From Candidatus Peribacteria bacterium (GTDB lineage Bacteria; Patescibacteria; JAEDAM01; Absconditabacterales; Absconditicoccaceae): DNA of 64,000 nucleotides. Shown here piece by piece: positions 10,801 through 19,483 of the stretch. The position numbers were made by a program, and so were the translations under genes. Positions within the stretch are counted from its first letter, which is position 1, and the number at the start of each line of letters is the position of its first letter. The DNA lies in contig JAISKI010000034.1 of NCBI GenBank assembly GCA_031261265.1, forward strand, positions 1 through 64,000, in the 5' to 3' direction. The notes beneath the pieces are model-generated. The model searched no databases. It was not told where the DNA came from and saw nothing but the letters and a program-made list of their open reading frames with translations.

Positions 10801-11331
10801 ATGATTAGAGATAATAAAGAGAGAGGAGACTTCTATAAGGCATTACACGCTTTAGAGCACAAAGAGAAAATTTCTAAAGACGAAATAGAAGAGCTTTTTA
10901 GAAATTTTAGTATTCCAAAGGAAGAATTCATAAAGGCTATTTTACAACACTTTAATGAAGTAGCAAGAGGAAGCTTTCCAGAAGATGATAAGGATTGGAC
11001 TGCTGCTTACATAATAGTAAATAATGTAGATAAGGAAGGACTTCGGATTGATATTATTTTGGATAAATATTGAGAGAAATTAGATGTCACCTTTCCTGAT
11101 TTCTTGTCCTATTTTAATAAAACGATGAATGAGGCAGAAAGAGAATATGATTTAAGGTGGAATAATGTAAACTACCTGAAGATAATTATCCTAGAAAGAT
11201 ATCTCACTATGCAAAGAAAAAATATAAGAAATGCCACCAAAACTAACTATTTCTCCGTATCGAGAGATAATGAAGATCCAAGGAAAATTATACTTAAAGT
11301 TGGTAAAGAAAGTTTTACTACATACTTATAA
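10801..11331 (+). CDS. Hypothetical protein
   Basis: The 176-residue protein is acidic/basic and mostly helical, with no signal peptide or membrane segment. One TGA Gly (11071-11073, in DKYGEKLD) joins its halves. I recognise no family. It lies between the fusA terminator and a strong hairpin that probably serves both this gene and the convergent kinase-like gene. Confidence 0.65.
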
Positions 11332-11349
11332 AATATTACCATACTATAT

Positions 11350-11382
11350 AAAGCTGACTTCATCTCGAGGTCAGCTTTTTTT
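11350..11382 (+). terminator. Terminator between convergent genes
   Basis: 9-bp stem AAAGCTGAC / GTCAGCTTT with a T run; a second GTCAG-T7 repeat follows directly, so it may act for both strands. Confidence 0.8.
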
Positions 11383-11397
11383 CGAGGTCAGTTTTTT

Positions 11398-12936
11398 TTA
11401 TTCTTCTTCTCCAGAGGTGAGGAAAGAGAGGATTGCAGAGTCTTTAGCATAGTAAGTTTCCGTACTGGAGGTCTTTGAAGTATGAAGCGGGTCATACTTT
11501 GCTTCAGGTCCTTCTTGATAATGGGCATCTTCTGTTGCAAGTCCAAAATCGATAATATAGGGGATATATTCTCCGTTTTCTCTTTTGAACATCAAGTTTC
11601 TAGGATTCTCCCCCAAATCTCTATGATAGAAATGACGTTTATGAAAAATATCCAAGGTATTAGTGATACGTGAAGCGATCTTTTTTCTATCTTCAGCACT
11701 AAAAATAGGGAGATTCTCTTCTTGCATAAATTTTAAAAATTCTGAGGTCATAGCACTTTGTTCTTGTTTATTTGTACTAGAACTATAGACATTTGGGAAT
11801 CTTCGAGGAGAGGATTTTAAAATAGGTTTACATTCATCCATTAAAGCTAAGTAGGTATCTCTAATGGTAGTATATTGAGAAAATGAATGGTTATCATCTA
11901 TAAAATCAATCTGCTTGCGAAGAAGAGTTTCTTGGTATTCTTCAAACTCCTTTTTAAGATATATATATTGTTGTTTTAATTTTGAAAGATGTTCCTCTTT
12001 TTTTGTTTTAAAGGCTGCTCCTCTTAAAGAGTATTCTTCCTTGATTTCCTTTTTTTTCTCTTCAATTTCTGCCTCATACTCATCTTTTGCTTTTGCGATA
12101 GCTTTTCCTCTCATCGCTTCTGATAAAGATCTATATGCTATTTCTGCAGAGGATAAATTACCTTTTAGTCTAGTAATTTCTCCTTTTAATTTCTCTGTTC
12201 CAGCACCGATTCGGGATTTTTTAAAGATATCTAATTGTTCATTTTCTAATTCTTCCCAGCTATACATAACGGTAGTTTCTACTTTTTTCATCATTCTTTT
12301 AATGATAGCTTCCAATTGGAGTGTATACAACGTTTTACCATCCACATATTCCATTACGAGGTATTCAGCTTCTTTACTCTGATCTTCTAAGTCTTTCGCT
12401 TTGATCGGTCAAAGGTAATTTGGCACTTTTGCTCTGGCGTCAGGAGAACTTTCTCATTTTCTGTCAGAATCTACTACGAGATTATTCGCCAATGCTAGCA
12501 TTTTTGATTCATGTTTCACATTATTATCGTATCTCTTTTTCATTGCAATAAAGGTATGAACGGTATTATCTATAATAACCTTCATCTTGTAAATAATACC
12601 TTCACTTCCTTGGGCAAAAAATTCAATATCTGGGGAATTAGTTTCAATCATCTTTTTTACTTCATCTTTTATATCTTTGATAGTACCAGCATTACGCAAG
12701 GCATCCATAGTAGTAAGTCCAGCTTTTTTAAGTTGCTGTTGTCCTTCTACAGCACTGATGACGTCTTCAGGAGAAACTCCTTGTTCATGTAGCAATTCTA
12801 CAGCTTCTTGTAATTTTTTTGAATCTGTAAAATTACTCACAATTTCAGCTTTTTTATTATTCGTTGTGTTTATTACTTGTTGATGTGCAGAAGGGGAGGT
12901 ACCACCTTCAATGTTGTCTATCGGTTTAATCTTCAT
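11398..12936 (-). CDS. Protein-kinase-like enzyme with coiled-coil insertion
   Basis: The 512-residue protein has kinase hallmarks in order: a glycine-rich loop (AQGSEGIIYKMKV, about residue 110), a FIAMKKR strand with the likely ATP-binding Lys, a hinge VMEYVDG, a catalytic loop FYHRDLGENPRNLMF and a DFG motif in YIIDFGLA. Between hinge and catalytic loop is an insertion of about 190 residues, highly charged and heptad-like, predicted coiled coil. The N-terminus (about 95 residues) is a separate helical region. Two UGA Gly lie near 12454 and 12409. I chose ATG 12936 over a hydrophobic upstream in-frame start. Its substrate is unknown. Confidence 0.75.
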
Positions 12937-13013
12937 TAGTAAGTAGAAACCTAAAATACTCTTCAAGTATACCCCAAAAAAATTAAAAAGCAAAAAATAT
13001 GCCTCTTTTTTTC

Positions 13014-13041
13014 TTGCAAAATCTCCGACTTTTTCTATAAG
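13014..13041 (+). promoter_or_regulatory. Promoter of the purine permease gene
   Basis: TTGCAA (13014-13019) and TATAAG (13036-13041), 16-bp spacing. Confidence 0.55.
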
Positions 13042-13088
13042 GGGAGTGAAAGAATCCTTCTTTCTTTTATTTTCTTATTCCTTCGCTA

Positions 13089-14483
13089 ATGGAAAAATTC
13101 TTCCACTTCAAAAAGTATGGGACTAAACCCATAATCGAGATCATTGCAGGTCTTACCACCTTCTTCGCGATGGCCTACATTATTTTCGTCAATCCAGAAA
13201 TGCTTTCTCAGACGGGAATGCCAAAAGAAGCAGTCTTCCTCGCGACAATTTTCGCATCTGCAATCGGGACTCTGGTGATGGGGCTGTATGCGAATGTCCC
13301 TTATGCTACCGCTCCTGGAATGGGGCTTAACGCATTCTTTACCTTTGTAATCTGTTTTGGACTGGGCTATACTTGGCAACAAGCATTGGCGATGGTTTTC
13401 ATCTGTGGAATTATCAATATTATCATTACCGTCACGAAACTCCGTAAAATAATCGTCACCTCCATCCCTGAAGGACTCAAAAACGCTATCGGAGGAGGAA
13501 TCTGAATCTTTGTTGCTTATGTAGGGATAAAAAATCTGGGTCTGATTTCTTTCGGGTCTGGAGTACCAGAATTAGTAGCACTGAATACTCCTTCTTTATT
13601 ACTGGCAGTGTTTGGAATAATCCTGATGGCAATACTCGTAATTCGTAAGGTCAAGGGAGGAGTCTTCCTCGCAATTTTAGGGACAACCTTAGTCAGTATT
13701 ATCTTCGCTTTGCTCGGTTTCTCTACCAATGGAGCAATGACGAGCGTAGTGCAAGGAACTTTTGCCTGGTCTAGTATTGGTGATGCATTCGGTCAGCTTT
13801 GAACTACCTTTTTGGCAGCACTCAGCAGTGAAGGAATCGGTTCTCTTTTCTCAAATATCACGGCATTGCCGATTATCATTATGACGATCTTTTCTCTCTG
13901 TCTCTCTGATACTTTTGATACTATAGGTACTTTCATCGGTACAGGACGTAGATCAGGAATCTTTGATGAAGAAGATCAACAAAAGCTGAAAGATTCCCAT
14001 GGTATCAAATCCAGAATGGATAAAGCTCTCTTCGCAGATAGTATCGCGACCTCCATCGGGGCTTTACTAGGAACCTCAAATACCACTACCTATGTGGAAA
14101 GTGCTGCAGGAATCGGAGCAGGAGGACGTACAGGATTGACTTCCGTGGTAGTAGCTCTGCTTTTTCTCCTCAGTATTATTTTAGCTCCTGTATTAAATTT
14201 TGTACCAACAGAAGCCACTTCACCTGCATTAATTATCGTGGGAGTGATGATGCTCTCTTCCTTCGCAAATATCAAATGGGAAGATATCTCCGAAGCCGTA
14301 CCAGCTTTCTTTGTAGCAATCTTTATGGCACTGTGTTATAATATCTCTTATGGTATTGGAATCGGATTCATTTTCTACTGTATCAGCAAAACCGTCACAG
14401 GAAAAGCTAAAGAAGTCAGCTGGGTAATGTGGGTCTCTTCCGCATTATTCATCCTGAATTTCATCGTATTGGCGGTCATCTAA
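13089..14483 (+). CDS. AzgA/PbuG-type purine (guanine/hypoxanthine) permease
   Basis: This NCS2-superfamily transporter imports purine bases with protons. The 464-residue protein has about 12 hydrophobic segments and the AzgA-like signatures ATAPGMGLNAFFTF (about residue 78), SLCLSDTFDTIGT and GTSNTTTYVESAAGIGAGG. TGA Gly codons occur at 13503-13505 and 13800-13802. For an organism with little metabolism, purine uptake is an expected salvage function. Substrate preference cannot be read from the sequence. Confidence 0.9.
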
Positions 14484-14508
14484 AAATAATAAATTCATAA
14501 ACGGAGGG

Positions 14509-14536
14509 AAGCATATCTCCAAGGGTATGCTTTTTT
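14509..14536 (+). terminator. Terminator of the permease gene
   Basis: 7-bp stem AAGCATA / TATGCTT with a 10-nt loop and six T. Confidence 0.7.
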
Positions 14537-14581
14537 CTAAGTATATAGGAAATTCAAAGTTTAAAAAATGGGAGATTGAGG

Positions 14582-14732
14582 AACAACCCCCTCTTCCGTT
14601 CTCCTAAACTTAGCTCGTCGTCCTCCCTCTCCCCCTGACAGGGGAGTAAACTCTGTGTTCTCTTCTCATTGTCTCCTATATAGTTTTCCTCCCTGTCAGG
14701 GGAGGTGCCCGATAGGGCGGAGGGGTTGTTGA
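14582..14732. repeat. GC-rich interspersed repeat (family A), intergenic copy
   Basis: About 150 bp, bounded by AACAACCCC and GGGGTTGTT, with inner inverted pieces (CCCCTGACAGGGGAG, CCTCCCTGTCAGGGGAGG). Related copies lie at 46326-46437, 51165-51233, 51673-51739 and 54099-54234, with a short one at 16125-16171. It is much richer in GC than its surroundings and looks like a MITE- or REP-like element. Confidence 0.85.
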
Positions 14733-14749
14733 AAAATATAGACAGAAAA

Positions 14750-14777
14750 AAGATAGCCCATAAGTTTAGGCTATCTT
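14750..14777. terminator. Hairpin upstream of lepA
   Basis: 9-bp perfect stem AAGATAGCC / GGCTATCTT with a 10-nt loop. The T run after it is poor but a six-A run precedes it, so it may terminate minus-strand transcription. Confidence 0.5.
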
Positions 14778-14806
14778 GTTAGTTTCCTGCCAGAAGAGAC
14801 TCCCCC

Positions 14807-14834
14807 TTGAAAAACCAAATCTTTTCCATACCTT
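14807..14834 (+). promoter_or_regulatory. Probable promoter of truncated lepA
   Basis: TTGAAA (14807-14812) and TACCTT (14829-14834), 16-bp spacing, 33 bp from the ATG. The same geometry is seen at tig and pilT, which supports 14868 as a real start despite the missing N-terminal domain. Confidence 0.5.
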
Positions 14835-14867
14835 AAACATACGTTTTTATTCAAGCCTTTCCTTGAA

Positions 14868-16841
14868 ATGCAGATTTCTCGTGCCTTAATCTTCGATTCC
14901 GTCTTCGACCCCTACAAGGGCGTTTTAGCATACGTAAAAGTCGTAGATGGCTCTTTCAAAGCAGGGGAGCAGGTACACTTGATCCATTCACAAACTTCCT
15001 TTGTCCCAACCGAAGTCGGATATTTTACTCCCGAATACCAAGCAGATAAAACCTTATCAGAAGGACAAATCTGATACATTACCACAGGGCAAAAATCTGT
15101 TCGTGATGTAAAGATTGGAGACACTATACTATGAGGAGATTTCAGAAGATTAAACCAGAAGATTCCAGAAGATTCTAATAGTAAGGCTACAGGTAATTGA
15201 CTAGGAAAAGAAGAAAAAGAGAAAATGAGTAAAATTACCTATGATATTATTTGAGCATGTATGGCGGTTCATAGAGAATTTTGAGGGTGATTGAGAGAAG
15301 AAGTTTATAAGAGAGCGGTAAAACTACAGCTAATTAAAAAATGATATTCTGTTATTGAAGAGGCAAAAATAAGTATCCGTTATGAAGATAATAAAATTTG
15401 AAATGGTTTTATAGATTTACTAATAAATGATGAAATTGTTGTTGAGTTCAAATCTAAAGGATTTTTCAACAAGAATGATTTTAAACAGATAAGAACTTAT
15501 CTTCAATTTTGAGATAAACAAATAGGATTATTGGTAGATTTTGGTTGAAATTCCCTTACTTACAAAAGATTAGAAAAAGATTATATAAAAGAAAAAACTT
15601 GAAACCAACAAAATTCTCCTATACAATCCCCCCTACAATCTTCTGAAATCTTCAGGCAAAATCTTCTGAAATCCTACTTAATTCCAGGCTTCAAAAAAGT
15701 CACCCCTTACGTCTATGCAGGAGTCTATCCCATTGATTCCACCGAATACGATAAACTCAAAGATTCCCTCGAAAAACTCTCCCTCAATGACTCGGCCGTA
15801 GAATACGAAATGGAAGATAGCGGATCGCTCGGTCTCGGTTTCCGTTGCGGATTTTTGGGTATGCTCCATATGGATATCATCAAAGAACGCCTACGAAGAG
15901 AATATAAACTCGATACCATCTTCACGATTCCGACCGTGATGTACCTGATCAAGTCCAAAAATCTCACCATCCCCGCCATAAAAACAGGGAATAATATCAA
16001 AAATCTGATTTCTACAGGACTCTACGAAACGGTTTTAAAACAGGAAGGAATAACGTTGACTAGCGAACAAAAATTCAGAATCGAAGCTAGCCAAGGAATC
16101 AGCTCTGAACTAAACTTTATCATTGACTCCCCTGACAAGGGGAGAGGGAGCGAAGCGGAAGAGGGGTTCGTGCGGGAACTCCTCAAACCGCGAGTCGTGG
16201 TAAAATCAGGATCAGAGATGATTGAACAGGGGATGATCGAAAAAATTCGAGAACCCGTTGCCGAAGTGGAAATCGTTTGACCTAAAGAATATGCGGGAAA
16301 TATTATGGCACTCGCCCAAGAATACCGCGGAAATCTTAAATCCATGGAATACCTCGATGAAACCCGCGTAGTTCGACATTATTTGCTTCCTATGGGTGAG
16401 ATTATCATAGATTTTTACGACCGCTTAAAATCTGCGACCAAAGGATATGCTACGATGAATTATGATTTCAAAGGTTATGAATCCGCTGACCTCGTGAAAT
16501 TGGATATTTTCATCAATAATGAAAAGGTAGAAGCATTGACACGAGTTGTTCATCGTGATAAAGCCTACAGCCTCGGTCGTGATGCAGTAGAAAAATTAAA
16601 AACGCTGATTCCTAGACAACTTTTCCCTATCCCTATTCAAGCAGGACTTGGTACCAAAATGATTGCTCGTGAAACCATCTCTGCGATGAAAAAAGATGTG
16701 CTGGCGAAGTGTTATGGAGGAGACGTTTCCAGAAAGAGAAAACTACTCCAAAAACAGAAAGAAGGAAAAAAGAGAATGAAGGCTATCGGGAATGTGGAAG
16801 TGCCAACTTCGGTATTTATTGATATGATCAGTAGGGGATAA
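14868..16841 (+). CDS. lepA: LepA/EF4 homologue lacking the GTPase domain and carrying a GxxExxY insertion
   Basis: The ORF (657 residues with UGA = Gly) begins at LepA domain II ([16 protein letters not shown]). It contains the LepA signatures [48 protein letters not shown] and the complete basic C-terminal domain ([37 protein letters not shown]). The N-terminal G domain (about 180 residues, normally GHVDHGKS) is absent, and no trace of it lies upstream. Between KIGDTILGG and [15 protein letters not shown] an extra segment of about 180 residues holds a GxxExxY/PDDEXK_3 domain, in frame. A second short insert (residues about 420-435, [14 protein letters not shown]) comes from repeat family A. 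Whether the protein works is unknown, but there are no stops. Confidence 0.85.
15133..15677 (+). mobile_element. GxxExxY (PDDEXK_3) cassette with inverted repeats, inserted in lepA
   Basis: The segment is bounded by inverted repeats of about 45 bp (15133-15177 and 15634-15677), which share the core GATTTCAGAAGATT and a second GAAGATT-CAGAAGATT block. Inside, from ATG 15225, a domain of about 120 residues has the family features: [28 protein letters not shown] (the GxxExxY region), [19 protein letters not shown] and VVEFKSKG (nuclease-like D...ExK). About ten Gly are TGA, so it is adapted to this code. It could be translated alone or as part of LepA. Repeats of the same type also lie directly before dnaA. 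Confidence 0.75.
16125..16171. repeat. Family A repeat fragment inside lepA
   Basis: CTCCCCTGACAAGGGGAGAG followed by GGAAGAGGGGTT matches pieces of the family A element (14582). It encodes extra residues in lepA without breaking the frame. Confidence 0.6.
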
Positions 16842-16844
16842 TAA

Positions 16845-16935
16845 TATGTAATATTTTTACTATATTTTATTACATACTTTAAAGGTAGGTAACAAGAGTG
16901 TTACATAGTTTAAAAATAGGTAATATTTTAAGGTA
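16845..16935. promoter_or_regulatory. Palindromes upstream of the Fic gene, possible operator
   Basis: TATGTAATA (16845-16853) pairs with TATTACATA (16868-16876), and GTAAC (16889-16893) pairs with GTTAC (16900-16904); a related GGTAATA half-site follows near 16918. The Fic protein carries its own DNA-binding domain, so autoregulation here is a reasonable guess. Confidence 0.4.
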
Positions 16936-17015
16936 GAATTTTAACATTCTTCTTGATTTTTTAAAAAAAATCCTTATTCTAAAATTAGATTTTATTTTTT
17001 TTGACTTATGAAAAA

Positions 17016-18095
17016 ATGGTTTTTAATCCACGTATCCCTTATAATGACTTGCCGTTTTTGCCAGGGGATTTCAATTACAATCAGGTAGAAATTTTGAAAT
17101 TAGCTCTAAAGGCCAATAATCACCTTGCAAAGTTGAATGGGCTTTCCCAGCTTTTGCCAAATGCAGAACTTTTGATGGCACCACTTTTGGTAAAAGAATC
17201 TGTAGCGAGTAGTGCAATCGAAAATATCAATACTACTACGCAAAAAGTATTGCAAGAAGAGGCAATGGGAAAAAAACATCTAACTTGACCGGAAAAAGAA
17301 GTCTTACATTACCGTCAAGCCTTACTTTTCGGAATCCAAGAACTCAAAAAATTCTGAGGGATATCTGCAAATATGCTAATTGCTATCCAGAATGTATTAG
17401 AACCAACTAAAGAAGGCATTCGTAAACTTCCAGGAACGGTCATTGCAAATGCTTCTACGGGAGAAATTTTTCATACTCCACCAGAAGGAGAAGAAAATAT
17501 TAGGAGATTGTTGGGGAATCTGGAAATGTTTATGAATGAAACCGATGATGATATTGATCCTCTCATTAAATTAGGAGTAATGCACTATCAATTTGAGTCC
17601 ATTCATCCCTTTTATGATGGGAATGGGAGAACAGGAAGGATGCTAATGATCCTTTATCTTTTATTGACAGAAAAATTAGAGTACCCTGTTCTCTTCATCA
17701 GTGAATTTATTAATCAGAGTAGATCTCAGTATTATCAAACATTGAATGGCACTTCCAAAAGCGGAGATTATACAAAAATCATTCTTTATATGTTAGAAGC
17801 AGTTAGTCAGCAGGCACAACAAACAGAGAAAAAAATACTGAATATCAAAACATTAATGGAAACCGTGGAGAAAACGATGCAACAAAAATTGAATGTAGAT
17901 TATCATAAAATTGCTACAGTACTCTTTTCCAATCCATACATTACTATTACTAAATTTGCAGAAGAAATGGGGGTAGTGAGACAGACAATTACAAGATATG
18001 TTGCTCAATTGGAAGGATTAGGAATCATCAAAACCGAGTCTTTAGGGAATAGCACGCTCATCTCTATTCCTGAATTCATCGGGCTTTTAAGTTAA
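17016..18095 (+). CDS. Fic-family protein with C-terminal winged helix
   Basis: Fic enzymes transfer AMP (or other NMP/phosphate groups) to hydroxyl groups of target proteins. The 359-residue protein has a Fic N-terminal region with the inhibitory helix motif SSAIEN (about residue 68). The catalytic loop HPFYDGNGRTGRML lies near residue 200, fully matching HPFxxGNGRxxR. A C-terminal winged helix (TITKFAEEMGVVRQTITRYV) follows. This is the common class II Fic-HTH architecture. Two Gly are TGA (17286-17288, 17355-17357). ATG 17016 best fits the family start (MVFNPRIPYNDLP). Target unknown. Confidence 0.9.
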
Positions 18096-18171
18096 GAAAA
18101 CTCTGTACCTCAGTATTTCATCGTTGCGAGTGAACTTCACCTTCGCATTCCAAAAAAAACTTTACTTTTTC

Positions 18172-18199
18172 TTGACTTTACAATGTGAATATGTATAAT
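18172..18199 (+). promoter_or_regulatory. Promoter of the DGR target gene
   Basis: TTGACT (18172-18177) and TATAAT (18194-18199), 16-bp spacing; one of the best promoter matches in the window. Confidence 0.8.
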
Positions 18200-18255
18200 G
18201 AAATAGAAAAATCAACAATTCCATGTTGCATTTTACTTTTTTATACCCCTAGGAA

Positions 18256-19176
18256 ATGAAACAATCCACCACCTTTGACCCTGAAAGATTTAATGCTGCA
18301 GTTGAAAGAGTACAAGCGATCGAAGCAAAAGTAAAAGCTACTGCTTTCTCCCCAGACGGATTGAAAGAGTCTGTTCGTAAGGATGTTAGTGATGCCATCA
18401 GCAACCCAGAAAACTATGAGGGATATCTTTCAGCAAAAGAGGAGATTAAAACCCTTTTAGCTACTCTTGATGCTCTTTCTCCAGCAGCGAGAGCTTTAGT
18501 CATAGAGAGATGTACTACGCTAAGTGGCAAAGCACCAGAGAGTAAAGACTCTGAAAAAACTGAGAAATCCAGTGAAAAGTTAGAGAAAGAAATCCTTTCC
18601 AACCTAGACAGTTCCTACAAAGAAAGAGTAAAAGGTTGGATGAAGATCAAAGAGGATCAAGTAGATGAAACTGAGTACCTCCAAGCCCTAGAAAGATGGA
18701 ATACGGTTCTTGAAAATAAGGAACAGCGAAGAAAAGAGTTAGGAACCCCTCTCACCGCCAAAGAGAGTAAACTTACAGGTAAAGAGAGTGGGGTAGTGAT
18801 AAAAAATAATAGTCTCTGGATGACAGGAGAGGCAAAAGATAAGTGGTTAAAAAACAATAGTAAGTCTTTAGAAAAAGAGCAGAAGGAGTTCACTCCAGAG
18901 AAAGATATTTTGAGACTTTTGAATGCGCTTTCTGGCACTGCATATACTACCTTGGATGAAGCAATAGGGGAGAATCCTATAGATCGAGCATTAGTTGCTC
19001 CAGTCTTGGGACTATCTGGTGAAAATGGAGAGTGGGATAATAATCACTTTCTCGGAGTTTCTTCTGCTGGTGGTCGTGTGGTCGCATTGTTCATCGACAG
19101 GGACGATGTGCGTCTCTTCAAGCGAAACTGCCTCAACAACTATTTCGAGCGGCTCGTCCGCGTTAAGAACTCCTAG
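18256..19176 (+). CDS. DGR target protein with hypervariable C-terminus
   Basis: The 306-residue protein is helical and Lys/Glu/Ser-rich for about 210 residues, with no signal peptide or membrane segment. A C-terminal region (about 215-306) fits the C-type-lectin-like fold typical of DGR targets (ENGEWDNNHFLGVSSAGGRV). The last 40 codons overlap the variable repeat. Relative to the template, codons for Lys, Asn and Tyr have become Ala, Phe, Asp, Arg, Cys and Leu. There are no TGA codons. It is probably a binding protein whose ligand specificity is diversified. Lack of a signal suggests a cytoplasmic target or non-Sec export. Confidence 0.85.
   Translation: MKQSTTFDPERFNAAVERVQAIEAKVKATAFSPDGLKESVRKDVSDAISNPENYEGYLSAKEEIKTLLATLDALSPAARALVIERCTTLSGKAPESKDSEKTEKSSEKLEKEILSNLDSSYKERVKGWMKIKEDQVDETEYLQALERWNTVLENKEQRRKELGTPLTAKESKLTGKESGVVIKNNSLWMTGEAKDKWLKNNSKSLEKEQKEFTPEKDILRLLNALSGTAYTTLDEAIGENPIDRALVAPVLGLSGENGEWDNNHFLGVSSAGGRVVALFIDRDDVRLFKRNCLNNYFERLVRVKNS
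19056..19173 (+). repeat. DGR variable repeat (VR)
   Basis: 118 bp aligned without gaps to the template repeat 296 bp downstream. There are 16 differences at template adenines, one silent C-to-T (19143) and one C-to-A (19168) beyond the invariant 3' part. The unchanged GC-rich end (CGAGCGGCTCGTCCGCGTTA) acts as the likely initiation-of-mutagenic-homing site. Confidence 0.95.
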
Positions 19177-19199
19177 TCAAAGAGGGGTTCCTTTGAAAC

Positions 19200-19232
19200 A
19201 AAAAAAGGGTTGCATTTGCTTCCCTTTTTTGT
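19200..19232 (+). terminator. Terminator after the DGR target gene
   Basis: 9-bp stem AAAAAAGGG / CCCTTTTTT with a 12-nt loop, 25 bp after the target stop codon. Confidence 0.7.
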
Positions 19233-19242
19233 ATGTTCCAAT

Positions 19243-19351
19243 TGCTGGCTTACCCCGCCAGCACTAGGAGTTCAGCTATCCACCCCGCGAGGGGTAGTAC
19301 CAGATGCCTAGGTCTCGCGACCAGTGCACAAATCCAGTGATAGCGTTGTAT
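19243..19351 (+). ncRNA. Structured GC-rich spacer before the template repeat (DGR RNA leader)
   Basis: Three hairpins follow one another: TGCTGGC/GCCAGCA (19243-19263), CCCC-GCGA-GGGG (19283-19294) and GGTC-TCGC-GACC (19311-19322). The region holds no ORF and is far more GC-rich than its surroundings. I infer that it belongs to the template RNA used for cDNA synthesis. No accessory avd gene is visible here or elsewhere in the DGR. Confidence 0.5.
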
Positions 19352-19469
19352 AGTTTCTTCTGCTGGTGGTCGTGTGGTCAAATTGAACATCAACAAGGAC
19401 AATGTGAATCTCAACAAGCGAAACTACAACAACAACTACAACGAGCGGCTCGTCCGCGTTAAGCACTCC
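19352..19469 (+). repeat. DGR template repeat (TR)
   Basis: 118 bp matching the variable repeat. Read in the target frame it is loaded with AAC/AAT/AAA/TAC codons (V K L N I N K D N V N L N K R N Y N N N Y), the adenine-rich pattern that maximises useful substitutions. It ends 14 bp before the reverse transcriptase start. Confidence 0.95.
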
Positions 19470-19483
19470 CTTCTAGCTGACCC

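Noticed and set aside
3868..12456. Frameshifted or nonsense-broken pseudogenes (recJ, fusA, kinase-like gene and others)
   Set aside because: All breaks are TGA at family glycine positions; under table 25 the genes are intact.
15133..15677. Intein in LepA
   Set aside because: There is no Hint-type N-terminal Cys block or C-terminal HN motif; the inserted domain is GxxExxY with DNA inverted repeats.
19243..19351. tRNA gene in the GC-rich DGR spacer
   Set aside because: The hairpins do not form an acceptor stem, and no T-loop consensus or anticodon arm can be arranged.
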